Below, in pieces: positions 16,480 through 24,622 of a DNA stretch of 64,000 nucleotides. Each line of letters opens with the position of its first letter. Within the stretch, counting starts at the first letter, position 1. The notes below the pieces were generated by a model, which worked only from the letters and a program-made list of their open reading frames with translations, was not told where the DNA came from and searched no databases. The DNA lies in assembly GCA_016191345.1 (NCBI GenBank), contig JACPOU010000008.1, positions 1 through 64,000 of the forward strand. The letters are read 5' to 3'. The position numbers and the translations under genes were made by a program. The DNA comes from Chloroflexota bacterium. GTDB taxonomy: Bacteria > Chloroflexota > Limnocylindria > Limnocylindrales > CSP1-4.

Positions 16480-16610
16480 AGACGCGGTGCCGGGCCGCGT
16501 GACGTCGTGCGTGGCTCGGCCCCTCGGCACTGACCGTTGCTCGACTTGACGTCGAACTGACAACGACTTCACGACCAAGCGCCGCTCGGTGTCGATGTGT
16601 CAGTTCCTGC
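16480..16610. repeat. roughly 150-bp intergenic repeat, copy B, with hairpin 16554-16606
   Basis: The stem is perfect here: GAACTGACA (16554-16562) pairs with TGTCAGTTC (16598-16606), with inner CGAC/GTCG and loop TTCACGACCAAGCGCCGC. It lies 45 bases past the stop of the intact SRPBCC gene, so it could act as that gene's 3' structure or terminator, though no T-run follows on either strand. Confidence 0.6.
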
Positions 16611-16651
16611 CGCCAGCCTGTCGGGGATGAGGACGCGGACCGGTGGTGCCG

Positions 16652-17077
16652 CTACGCCTCGCGCTCCGCGAGCCGGGCGAACGTCTCCAGCTCGCCGCGG
16701 AAGCTGCCCTCGTAGGAGCCACGCGAGAAGATCCACGAGCTGATCGCCGAGATCCGCCCGACGGTCTCGAACGTCTGCGTCAGGCGGGTCCCGTCACCCT
16801 CGGGCTCGAAGGTGGCGCTCGACCGGCCGCGGAGCACCCAGCTCCCGAATCGCGTGGCGAATCGCCGCGGTGGATCGGCCTCGAGGACCTCGGTCCGGCT
16901 CTTGACCGGGCCGAAGTGGACGACGTAGGTCGTCCCGACGCGGTCAATCGGGCCGGAGACGCCTATGACTCCCGTCACGCCGCCGACCCACTCGCCCATG
17001 CGCGCGAGGTCCGTCCAGAGCGCGAAGACGCGCTCCGGCGATGCCGCGACGTGCGTGGAGAAGGTGTATCGCGCCAC
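16652..17077 (-). CDS. SRPBCC (polyketide cyclase/START-like) protein
   Basis: A 141-aa START-like protein: ARYTFSTHVAASPERVFALW starts the fold, DLARMGEWVGGV and the VKSRTEVLEADPPRRF strand follow, and the long C-terminal helix is GSFRGELETFARLAEREA. It starts at GTG 17077. Length is typical for the coenzyme-Q-binding/cyclase-like group, but no catalytic residues define a reaction. A decayed paralogue lies at 13949-14275. Confidence 0.8.
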   Translation of the reverse strand: MARYTFSTHVAASPERVFALWTDLARMGEWVGGVTGVIGVSGPIDRVGTTYVVHFGPVKSRTEVLEADPPRRFATRFGSWVLRGRSSATFEPEGDGTRLTQTFETVGRISAISSWIFSRGSYEGSFRGELETFARLAEREA

Positions 17078-17274
17078 GGATCAGGGGCCCGCTGCGCCGA
17101 GGTTGGCGAGGGGGAGGGAACGCATCGCCGTCCCGTCGAGGATCTGGACCAGGGGCAGGCGCCGGGGCAGGAGCCGCAGGAGGAGCCGGGGGAGGAGCCG
17201 CAGGCTCCCGAAGGACCGGGGCACCGCCGCACGATAGCGGAGACGACGCCTCGGGTCCAGCCTAGACTCGAACG

Positions 17275-18219
17275 ATGACGTCTGCGGATCGGACAACGGT
17301 CGTGGTGTGCCTCCCCGACATGCCCGAACGGGTCCACATGGGTGATCTCCCGGCGAACGTCGACGTCCGGCTGGTCGCGCCGGAACCAGCCCCCCTGCCG
17401 GACCTTGCCGAGGTCGACCTGGTCGTGCCGATCGGGCGGATCCGGAAGCCGCTCCTCGAAGCGCTGGCTGGGCCACCCGGCCCGCTGCGCGTGATCCAGA
17501 CGCTGAGCGCGGGAGTGGACTGGCTCGCCGGCCGCGTGCCCGAGCACGTCACGGTCTGCAACGCCCGGGGCGTCTACGAGGTCCCGCTGGCGGAGTGGGT
17601 CGTCGGCGCGATCCTCGCGATGCAGCGCGGGCTCCTCACGGCCCGTGACGCCCAGGCGAGGCGTGCGTGGATCGAGATGGAGCCGCCGGAGTTGAGCGGC
17701 CGGCGCGTCGTCATCCTGGGATACGGCGCAATCGGCACGGCGATCGCCGATCGGCTGCGCCCGTTCGGCGTGGACATCGTCGGCGTCGCCCGGACGGCGC
17801 GAGGCGATGTTCGAGGGCTCGCCGACCTGGAAGCGCTCCTGCCTGGCGCGGAGGTCCTCGTGAGCATCCTGCCGCTCACCCCGGAGACGGCCGGGCTCCT
17901 CGGGGCCCGGCGGCTTGCGATGCTGCCCGACGGCGCGCTTCTCGTGAACGCGGGACGCGGCCGGACGATCGATTCGCACGCCCTGGTCGCGGAGCTCGGG
18001 GCCGGACGCCTGCGGGCGGCCCTCGACGTCCACGAGGAGGAGCCGCTGCCGGCGGGCGACGCGCTCTGGGCGATGCCGAATGTCCTCGTGAGCCCGCACG
18101 TGTCCGGAGAGTCACCGGCGACGACGCGCCGCGCCTTCGAGCTTGCGGGCGACCAGGTTCGCCGTTTCGCACGCGGCGAACCGCTGATCAACCAGGTCGC
18201 GCGGTACCTGCTGGCGTAG
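17275..18219 (+). CDS. D-isomer-specific 2-hydroxyacid dehydrogenase
   Basis: A 314-aa NAD(P)-dependent dehydrogenase. The dinucleotide motif is GYGAIGTAIADRL (around residue 150); the catalytic triad is visible as Arg in VNAGRGRTIDSHA, Glu in DVHEEEPLP and His in VLVSPHVSGESPATT. It would reduce or oxidise a 2-keto/2-hydroxy acid such as glyoxylate, hydroxypyruvate or phosphoglycerate; specificity is not deducible. It stands alone, convergent with the PD40 protein. Confidence 0.88.
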   Translation: MTSADRTTVVVCLPDMPERVHMGDLPANVDVRLVAPEPAPLPDLAEVDLVVPIGRIRKPLLEALAGPPGPLRVIQTLSAGVDWLAGRVPEHVTVCNARGVYEVPLAEWVVGAILAMQRGLLTARDAQARRAWIEMEPPELSGRRVVILGYGAIGTAIADRLRPFGVDIVGVARTARGDVRGLADLEALLPGAEVLVSILPLTPETAGLLGARRLAMLPDGALLVNAGRGRTIDSHALVAELGAGRLRAALDVHEEEPLPAGDALWAMPNVLVSPHVSGESPATTRRAFELAGDQVRRFARGEPLINQVARYLLA

Positions 18220-18282
18220 CTCAGACAGGCGCCGCGCCGACGCACTCGGAGCACCGGGGACCCGGAGTTGCCAGGCACGAAG

Positions 18283-18313
18283 GGAGGCGGCGCCGCCGCC
18301 GGGCGCCGCCTCC
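18283..18313. terminator. bidirectional terminator-like hairpin
   Basis: GGAGGCGGCGC and GCGCCGCCTCC form a perfect 11-bp stem between two convergent genes. No clear T-tract follows, so it is a probable but not textbook terminator. Confidence 0.55.
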
Positions 18314-18331
18314 GTGAATCCGTCGCGAACG

Positions 18332-19255
18332 TCAGCGGGTGCTGACGAAGATGTCGCCGTTCCGTCCGAAGTGGAGCCGTCGGCCGTCCCACGACAGCGA
18401 CGAGCGGGTCTCGTTGCCGGCCGTGTTGATCGCCGCCCCGAGGTTGACCGGCGCCGACCACGGATCGGCCGTGCTCGCCCGGCTCGCGGTGTACACGTCC
18501 TGGCCGCCGAAGCCGTCTGCACGGTTCGAGTTGAACACCATCTCGAGGCCGTCCTTGCGGATGTTCGGCATGAAGTCGCTGGCCCCCGAGTTGAGCTCCG
18601 TGACCGCGGTCGCCGGGGCGAAGCTGCCGTCGGCGAGCTGGCGGCTCATGTAGATGTCCTGCGCCCCGCCCGGTGTGTTGCCGTCGCTCGAGAAGAAGAG
18701 GAACGTCCCCTCGGCGGTCTCGACGAGCGATGGCCCGAACTCGCCGCCCGGGAAGTTCGGCCCCTCACCGGTGGCGGCGCAGCCGAGGTTCTCGATCGAC
18801 CAGCCGTGGGCCGGGTTGTTGCGACCGAGGTAGATGTCGCCGCCACCGCAGCCGCCGACGCGTGTCGAGACGAAGAGGAGCGCCTTGCCGCGGAGCGGCG
18901 TCGGGCAGTAGTCGGCGGCGGTCGAGTTGACCGGCATCCCAAGGTTCTGGGCCGCGCCCCACGCGCCGTCGATCGAATCGCGGCGGAAGACCCAGATGTC
19001 GTTGGCGTCAGGGTCGGCCGTGCCGCCCGCCCGGTTCGAGGCGATGTAGAGGCTGAGGCCGTCGGGCGATTCGATCGGGCAGCCCTCGGCGGCCGCGGTG
19101 TTGACGCCGGTCTCCGCCACGGCGATTCCCCAGGCGTCGTAGGCCTTGCCGGCCACGCCGGCCGGGGCAAGCAGGAGCAGGGCGAGTCCGACCGGCAGCA
19201 GCCGGGTGGCGCCGATGGCCGCGGATCGGGTGCGGCCTGGCAGGACGTCGGGCAT
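18332..19255 (-). CDS. secreted PD40/TolB-like beta-propeller protein
   Basis: A 307-aa protein with a signal peptide at residues 1-38 (a basic start, then LLPVGLALLLLAPAGVAG). The mature part has repeated PD40 blades: SPDGLSLYIASNRAGG, LRGKALLFVSTRVGG, TAEGTFLFFSSDGN, RKDGLEMVFNSNRADG and SWDGRRLHFGRNGDI. The blade consensus is that of TolB/WD40-like extracellular propellers. ATG 19255 is preceded by GGGAG at seven bases. Ligand unknown. Confidence 0.85.
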   Translation of the reverse strand: MPDVLPGRTRSAAIGATRLLPVGLALLLLAPAGVAGKAYDAWGIAVAETGVNTAAAEGCPIESPDGLSLYIASNRAGGTADPDANDIWVFRRDSIDGAWGAAQNLGMPVNSTAADYCPTPLRGKALLFVSTRVGGCGGGDIYLGRNNPAHGWSIENLGCAATGEGPNFPGGEFGPSLVETAEGTFLFFSSDGNTPGGAQDIYMSRQLADGSFAPATAVTELNSGASDFMPNIRKDGLEMVFNSNRADGFGGQDVYTASRASTADPWSAPVNLGAAINTAGNETRSSLSWDGRRLHFGRNGDIFVSTR

Positions 19256-19433
19256 GGTTGATCTCCCTTCCTCGCAGCAACGGCTCCAGAGATGCCGTTC
19301 TAAAGGTTGTAGTGGGCTGGAGGCCCGCACACGGTTTCATTTTCGGCCGGGCGATCGGGATGGAACCAATCGCCGCCGCCATCGCACATCATTGACAGCG
19401 GCGGACGTCCCGCCGGCAGGGCAGGGTGGAGCG

Positions 19434-19988
19434 GTGCGCGACCTCGTGATCCTGGCTCGGGAGGGCGATCATCGGGCGTATTCCGAGCTGGCGGCCCGAT
19501 CGATCGGTCGCCTGACCGCGGCGGCCCGGATGATCCTGCGCGACGAGGTCCGGGCCCAGGACGCGGTCCAGGACACGCTGGTCGAGGCGTGGCGCTCGCT
19601 GCCGGGGCTGCGGGACCCGGACCGCTGGGATGCCTGGCTGCATCGGCTCCTCGTGCGCGCCTGCCACCACCGATCGCGGCGCGAGTGGCGGCGCGCGGCC
19701 GTCGAACTCCGCCTCACTCCCGCGGACGAGCCCTCGGTCGCCAACGCCGAGGGAGCCGTCGTGCTCCACGACCAGCTAGAGCGGGCGCTCAGCCGGCTGA
19801 CCCCGGAGCAGCGAACGGTCCTCGTCCTCGCCTATTACGTGGACCTGCCCCTCGCCGACGCGGCCCAGGTCGTCGGGATCCCGGTCGGGACGTTGAAGTC
19901 AAGGCTCAACCGGGCCACCCGGGCGCTGCGCGCCGTGATCGAAGCCGATGATCGGGCGCCCAGCCAGGCCACGGAGCGATACGCATGA
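19434..19988 (+). CDS. ECF-type RNA polymerase sigma factor
   Basis: A 184-aa sigma-70-like protein with region 2 (residues 5-75: YSELAARSIGRLTAAARMIL, then AQDAVQDTLVEAWRSLPGLR) and region 4 (about 115-170: LSRLTPEQRTVLVLAYYVDL, then DAAQVVGIPVGTLKSRLNRA). It starts at GTG 19434; a TTG at 19392 would add 14 residues. The stop overlaps the next gene's ATG (ATGA), so the membrane protein downstream is co-translated and is the likely partner. Confidence 0.9.
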   Translation: MRDLVILAREGDHRAYSELAARSIGRLTAAARMILRDEVRAQDAVQDTLVEAWRSLPGLRDPDRWDAWLHRLLVRACHHRSRREWRRAAVELRLTPADEPSVANAEGAVVLHDQLERALSRLTPEQRTVLVLAYYVDLPLADAAQVVGIPVGTLKSRLNRATRALRAVIEADDRAPSQATERYA

Positions 19989-20566
19989 CCACCGATCGAA
20001 CCGCCGCCACGATCCGGCGCCACCTCCTCGAGACGGCCGACGAACGCCCCGCCGACGGCCAGCTGGACGCCAGCCTCCGCCTCACCTCGGCGATTCCGCA
20101 GCGGTCCCGCTGGGTCGTTGCCGTCCGGGACCTGCGACGTCCCACCGCCACCGCGCCGCGAATCGCGATCCGGCTGGCCCTCCTGGCGGCGCTGCTCATC
20201 GTCGCGGCGGCCGGGATCGCCGCGCTGGGCGGCGGGTCGAAGGGCGGGACGCCGTTCGAGGGAACCTGGACCTCGACCGATCCGGGCGACGGCAGCCGCC
20301 AGACGCTCGTCGTGGGGCCCGGCATGACCCCGACCGTGCGCTTCGAGGACGCCTTCTCGATCATGTGCGCGCAGAGTGGCGACGCCTCCACGCTCTTCAT
20401 TGCCGAGGGCCCGGGCGTGATCAACGCCTCGCGTCTCGTCGCGAACTTCGGGGACAGTGGCTGTGTCACCTGGCGGGTGCCGGACCTGACCACCAGCTGG
20501 GACTACAACGCCTCGGCCGACACGCTGATCGACGACACGGGGATCATCTGGCACAGGCAGCCATAG
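19985..20566 (+). CDS. membrane-anchored putative anti-sigma partner
   Basis: A 193-aa protein with an N-terminal cytoplasmic helical part (residues 1-55), one transmembrane segment (about 58-78: IRLALLAALLIVAAAGIAAL) and an extracytoplasmic beta-rich domain with two Cys (IMCAQSG and GCVTW) that could form a disulfide. The ATGA overlap with the sigma gene and this topology fit a membrane-bound anti-sigma factor, but no zinc-type HxxxCxxC motif is seen. Confidence 0.65.
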   Translation: MTTDRTAATIRRHLLETADERPADGQLDASLRLTSAIPQRSRWVVAVRDLRRPTATAPRIAIRLALLAALLIVAAAGIAALGGGSKGGTPFEGTWTSTDPGDGSRQTLVVGPGMTPTVRFEDAFSIMCAQSGDASTLFIAEGPGVINASRLVANFGDSGCVTWRVPDLTTSWDYNASADTLIDDTGIIWHRQP

Positions 20567-20573
20567 CGCCGCC

Positions 20574-20600
20574 GTGGTCCCGCCGCCTGGCCGGGACCAC
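20574..20600. terminator. terminator-like hairpin between convergent genes
   Basis: GTGGTCCCG (20574-20582) and CGGGACCAC (20592-20600) form a perfect 9-bp stem just past the stop of the anti-sigma-like gene. Confidence 0.5.
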
Positions 20601-20666
20601 CTCGACCGCAAATTCGAGGACCCAGCACGGTCCTCCACCTTTGCTACCGCGTGGCGCGCCAGCTGC

Positions 20667-22100
20667 TCAGCCGTCGATCGCTGCCAGCGCCGTGCGCATG
20701 ACCTCGATCAGCTCGTCTCGCGATGGACCCGGGCGGGGTCGGGGAGTCGAACGGAGGTCCACAAAGATCCGTTCGATGCGCTCCTGCATGGCGATGTCGT
20801 CGTCGAGCACGGACAGCGGATCGAGGAAGTAGTTCCTTCGGATCATGGTCCGGAAGACATCGCCGTCCACGAGAGCAGCCGCGTTGCCCGCGGCGAACGC
20901 GAAGAGGGGATACGCCCCACCGTCGCGGTGCGCCACGTCGAGCGGTTCCCCCTGCCAGGCTCGAAGTCGCAGCCCATCCACCGCGGTGGCGTTTGCGAAG
21001 CGCTCGACCATCGGCGGGCGCACCGCGGCGTCGAACGCGAGCGCGACCGCCTCCAGGTCTCGGCCGTGGGCCTCGATCGCTGCGGCAAGCTCACGCGCCT
21101 CCACAAGGCCGAAGGACAACCCGAGGGCGAAGACCGGGTCCGTGTGGAAGAGCGCGTCGCCAATGGAAATGAGCCCGATCGCCGAGGGCCGGCCATCGAC
21201 GAACGACCGGAGCGTGTTCTGGAGGCTGCCCATCGGCAGGACGTCGGTGATGGGCTCCGACGTGTCCGCGTTGGTCCAGGAATGCAGGGCCGGCATCGTC
21301 GCCGTCGCCGCGTCGAAGGCGGGCGCGCGTCGAAGGACCTTCAGTTCCTGGTCGCCCGGCGGAATGGCGATCAGTCCGGCGAACGTGTCGTTGTCGCCCG
21401 GAAACGTCGAGAACAGCCCGTAGCCGAGATCGGCGCGCGGCGTAGGGACCCACGGGCCGTCCGGCAGCGAGGCGCCTGCCCGCACGCGGTAGTAGCGGGT
21501 GTAGTAGATGACGCCGCAGTCGGACGAGGACTCGGTCATCCGGCGGCCGCCCAGGGCGGTGATCCAATCCGGGACCGGGCTGCGGCGACCCATGGCGTCG
21601 ACGACGAGATCCGCGGCAATCGGGCCATCGGCCGCCAGGGCGCCGGTCACCACCGGGACGTCACCTCGCGTCGCCTCGAGTCCCACGACCTGGACCCCCG
21701 AGCGCACGGTGATGCCAGGCTCGCGGAGGACGGCCCGGCGGAGCGCCCACTCAATGACGGCCCGCCGGACGCCCAGGATCTGGAGCTCCTCGTCCTCGGT
21801 GCGGAGCGGCCCACGGAGCTTCGGCCGGAGATCGATCTCGTGCGCGCCGGCGTCGAGGAGGGCCTCGTACACGTCCGGGAATGCGGCTCGGAGCTCGCGC
21901 CGGCCGCGGGCCGTGAACGCATGCGCCTGGTGGAAATGGGGAATGCCCTGGCGGCGCCACCCGATGGCGTCGAGCGCCTCTCCGGCCGTCACCTCGTCGC
22001 GTTCCACGAGGGTCACCCGGTGGCCGGCACGCCCGAGCGCCAGAGCGGTCGCCAGCCCGCTGACCCCCGCCCCGAGTACCACTACGGACAACGTGGCCAT
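20667..22100 (-). CDS. FAD-dependent monooxygenase/oxidoreductase
   Basis: A 477-aa flavoprotein. The N-terminal ADP-binding motif is VVVLGAGVSGLATALALGRA with Glu ending beta-2 (VTLVERD). A DG-type region (ADLVVDAMGRRSPVP) and the second FAD motif (LISIGDALFHTDPVFALGLS) match the group-A monooxygenase/FAD_binding_3 fold. There is no signal peptide or second domain. The substrate is unknown. ATG 22100 begins exactly at the FAD strand. Confidence 0.82.
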   Translation of the reverse strand: MATLSVVVLGAGVSGLATALALGRAGHRVTLVERDEVTAGEALDAIGWRRQGIPHFHQAHAFTARGRRELRAAFPDVYEALLDAGAHEIDLRPKLRGPLRTEDEELQILGVRRAVIEWALRRAVLREPGITVRSGVQVVGLEATRGDVPVVTGALAADGPIAADLVVDAMGRRSPVPDWITALGGRRMTESSSDCGVIYYTRYYRVRAGASLPDGPWVPTPRADLGYGLFSTFPGDNDTFAGLIAIPPGDQELKVLRRAPAFDAATATMPALHSWTNADTSEPITDVLPMGSLQNTLRSFVDGRPSAIGLISIGDALFHTDPVFALGLSFGLVEARELAAAIEAHGRDLEAVALAFDAAVRPPMVERFANATAVDGLRLRAWQGEPLDVAHRDGGAYPLFAFAAGNAAALVDGDVFRTMIRRNYFLDPLSVLDDDIAMQERIERIFVDLRSTPRPRPGPSRDELIEVMRTALAAIDG

Positions 22101-22185
22101 GCGACGTATCGTAGGGACTGCCCGGCGTTCCGGCCGCCCGTGCCGGCGCGGCCGAGGGATTCCTGTTCGCGAACGAGCGAGACCC

Positions 22186-22560
22186 ATGTCCGACGAAACC
22201 CGAATCGACCGCTGGCTGTGTGCCGTGCGTCTGGTCAGGACCCGGCCCATGGCAACCCAACTGTGCGAAGGCGGGCACGTCCGCGTCAACGGCAACCCGG
22301 CCAAGCCGTCGACCAAGGTTCGTGCCGGCGACGTCGTCCATGCCCTGATCGCCGAGCGCGAGCGGGTCCTCGAGGTTGTCCAGCCCATCGAGACGCGCGT
22401 CGGAGCGCCCGTCGCCGCCACCTGCTACATCGACACGAGCCCGCCGCCGGTCATCCGCGAGATCGCGCCGGGCATCAAGGCAATCCGGGGCGAGGGCCGG
22501 CCCAGCAAGCGCCTCCGCCGGGAGCTCGACCGGATGCGGCAGTCCGGACGCGGCAGCTGA
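22186..22560 (+). CDS. S4-domain RNA-binding protein (Hsp15-like)
   Basis: A 124-aa protein with an S4 domain at residues 6-70 (IDRWLCAVRLVRTRPMATQL, then GHVRVNGNPAKPSTKVRAGD) and a basic C-terminal tail (GEGRPSKRLRRELDRMR). This is the layout of Hsp15/HslR, which binds nascent-chain-bearing 50S ribosomal subunits. It is divergent from the FAD oxidoreductase with no obvious link. Confidence 0.85.
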   Translation: MSDETRIDRWLCAVRLVRTRPMATQLCEGGHVRVNGNPAKPSTKVRAGDVVHALIAERERVLEVVQPIETRVGAPVAATCYIDTSPPPVIREIAPGIKAIRGEGRPSKRLRRELDRMRQSGRGS

Positions 22561-22572
22561 CTCGAACCTGGT

Positions 22573-22959
22573 TCAGGCACGGATGACGGCAAGGCCCGGG
22601 ACCTCGACGAAGTCATCATCCTGCGTGACCACCGCGACGCCGAGCGCCATGGCTGTCGCCGCGATCCAGGAATCATTCACGGGCATTCGCAGGCCGCGAG
22701 CCCGGAGCTCGACGCGGAGGCGCGCCCAGGCGCTGGCGACGCGCTCGTCCACCGGGATCGGGTCCAATGCCAGGGCGGAGGTCAGCGTCGCGAGCCGGCG
22801 ATCTCGGACATCCACCTGTGTCGCCGAGAGCACGCCTGTCCAGAGCTCGCCGACGGTGATAACCGAGATCGCGAGGCGGTCGGGCAGGGCCTCGGGTCGC
22901 AACGGGCGACCGGTTTCGCGGGCGATGAACAGGCTGGTGTCGGCGATCCCGACGGTCAT
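22573..22959 (-). CDS. vapC: PIN-domain toxin VapC
   Basis: A 128-aa PIN-fold ribonuclease. The four acidic positions are visible: IADTSLFIA (Asp), ISVITVGELWTGV (Glu), VNDSWIAATAMALG (Asp) and VVTQDDDF (Asp). Its start overlaps the antitoxin stop. As in the family, it would cleave specific tRNA or rRNA when released from VapB. Confidence 0.85.
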   Translation of the reverse strand: MTVGIADTSLFIARETGRPLRPEALPDRLAISVITVGELWTGVLSATQVDVRDRRLATLTSALALDPIPVDERVASAWARLRVELRARGLRMPVNDSWIAATAMALGVAVVTQDDDFVEVPGLAVIRA

Positions 22960-23282
22960 CGATCGGGCAGCTGGTCGGTGAGGTCCGGCGCAAGATCGCG
23001 CAGCTCGGCTGCAAGCTCGGGATCCGCCTGGACGCGGAGCACATGGTGAACGAACACTTCTCGGCTCACCCAGCGCGGGCGGTCGCCGAGGACGGGACCG
23101 CGGGAGACGTCGCGGAGGGGCTGATCGCCGATCGAAACGGGCGCCTCGCGCGCCACGTGCCCGGCAAGGACCTCCTGGATTCCGTCACGGATGAGGCGAG
23201 CCTCGCTCCGGCCCTGCTCGCGAGCGGCCGCAGCAAGGGCGGATTTCTGGTCCGCGGTGAGGTAGACCGTGGTCTTTTCCAT
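22956..23282 (-). CDS. vapB: VapB-type ribbon-helix-helix antitoxin
   Basis: A 108-aa protein with an N-terminal ribbon-helix-helix (MEKTTVYLTADQKSALAAAA, then RSEARLIRDGIQEVL) and a longer C-terminal arm that would wrap the toxin. ATG 23282 is preferred over the upstream in-frame ATG because it follows directly on a palindromic site. It precedes and overlaps vapC. Confidence 0.82.
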   Translation of the reverse strand: MEKTTVYLTADQKSALAAAAREQGRSEARLIRDGIQEVLAGHVAREAPVSIGDQPLRDVSRGPVLGDRPRWVSREVFVHHVLRVQADPELAAELRDLAPDLTDQLPDR

Positions 23283-23310
23283 GCCACCCACGATACCATA
23301 TATGGGTGGC
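23283..23310. promoter_or_regulatory. palindromic vapBC operator
   Basis: GCCACCCA (23283-23290) and TGGGTGGC (23303-23310) are a perfect 8-bp inverted repeat, and a second perfect palindrome CCATATATGG lies at 23296-23305. They abut the antitoxin start codon, as expected for VapB autoregulation. Confidence 0.6.
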
Positions 23311-23336
23311 ACAGTATCGGGCTGCCGATCGGGCGG

Positions 23337-24557
23337 TCAGCCGTCAAGCGCCTCGATCGTCGCCTCGGACGCCTGCCGCTCTGCCTGGATCCGGGCCGCG
23401 GCCGCCTCGGCGCCGCGCATGACCCGCAGGACGTTGCCGCCGGCGATGCCGCTGACGTCGTCGTCCGAATAGCCCCGACGCAGCAGCTCGGCGATGAGCC
23501 AGGGGAACCGCGAGACGTCCTCCATGCCGACGGGCAGAAGGTCGCCGCCGTCGAAGTCGCTCCCGATCCCGACATGCTGCGGCCCCATGACCCTGGCGAG
23601 GTGATCGATGTGGTCGACGAGCTGCCCGATCGTCGTGGGCGGCGGCGGATTCGCGGCGAGCCAGGCCGTGCGGACCTCCCGAGCGGCCGCGGGCGGCGCG
23701 TCTGGATGATCACGCTCGAAGGCCTCCTGGAGCCCCTCGGCGGGCTGGACGTGGCGGCGAACGGCCTCGGACACGAACTGCCCGAGGAAGACCGCCATGA
23801 CCACGCCGCCGTTCGCGGGGATCCGGCGCAGGATCTCGTCCGGGACGTTGCGCGCGTGCCCGTTCACGGCGAAGGCACCTGAGTGCGAGAAGATGACCGG
23901 CGCCTCGACAACCTCGAGGGCAGCGCTCATCGTCGAGGGTGCCACGTGGCTGAGGTCCACCAGCATCCCGAGCCGGTTCATCTCGCGGACGACCTCGCGC
24001 CCGAACGCGGTCAGGCCGCCGTGCCGCGGCGCGTCGGTGGCGCTGTCTGCCCAGCGCGTCGTCTTCCAGTGGGTGAGTGTCATGTACCGGATGCCGCGGG
24101 CGAAGAACGTCCGGAGGATCGGCAGCGAGCTCGCGATCATCGCGCCGCCCTCGAGGCCCATGAGCGACGCGATCCGGCCGCTCGCGAAGACGGCCTCGAC
24201 CTCATTGGCGGTGCCGGCACGCCCGAACGCATCCGGGTAGCGAGCCGCGAACCCGTCCGCGATGTCAAGCTGCTCGAGGGCCATCGGGAGCGCCCGTTCC
24301 TCGGGCAGGTCCGCCGGCACCCAGACGGACCAGAACTGCCCGCCGACCCGGCCCGCCCGCAGGCGGGGAATGTCCGTGTCGAGCCCCTCGACGCGCCCGC
24401 GGAGGTCGACCGACGACACCCCGATCCCGCCGACCCGCTCGCGCAGTTCGATCGCCAGGTCGTTGTGGCCGTCGATCAGCGGCGAGCGCTCCAGGATCTC
24501 GATCGCGCGGTCGAGATACTGGTCGGAGGGGGCGTCGACTCTGGTGTCGTTCGTCAT
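23337..24557 (-). CDS. M19 membrane-dipeptidase family metallopeptidase
   Basis: A 406-aa TIM-barrel dipeptidase. Metal ligands are visible: LIDGHNDLAIE (His-x-Asp), a bridging Glu in SLMGLEGGAMI, and His in LVDLSHVAPSTM and VIFSHSGAFAV; HVGIGSDFDGG supplies the last Asp. There is no signal peptide, so it is likely cytoplasmic. It would hydrolyse dipeptides, with two zinc ions. Confidence 0.9.
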   Translation of the reverse strand: MTNDTRVDAPSDQYLDRAIEILERSPLIDGHNDLAIELRERVGGIGVSSVDLRGRVEGLDTDIPRLRAGRVGGQFWSVWVPADLPEERALPMALEQLDIADGFAARYPDAFGRAGTANEVEAVFASGRIASLMGLEGGAMIASSLPILRTFFARGIRYMTLTHWKTTRWADSATDAPRHGGLTAFGREVVREMNRLGMLVDLSHVAPSTMSAALEVVEAPVIFSHSGAFAVNGHARNVPDEILRRIPANGGVVMAVFLGQFVSEAVRRHVQPAEGLQEAFERDHPDAPPAAAREVRTAWLAANPPPPTTIGQLVDHIDHLARVMGPQHVGIGSDFDGGDLLPVGMEDVSRFPWLIAELLRRGYSDDDVSGIAGGNVLRVMRGAEAAAARIQAERQASEATIEALDG

Positions 24558-24622
24558 GTCCTGCCCGAGGGTATCAACGCGACGGGCTCGATCTGCCCGC
24601 CGCGTGGCGGTATCGTGTTCCG

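Noticed and set aside
15060-16502. A 480-codon plus-strand frame
   Set aside because: It is antisense to the membrane protein and then runs through the 56-63 bp array, giving repetitive Gly/Pro/Cys sequence.
19363-19395. ECF-type promoter (GGAACC) upstream of the sigma gene
   Set aside because: GGAACC is present, but no CGTC/GTC-type -10 occurs 16-17 bases downstream.
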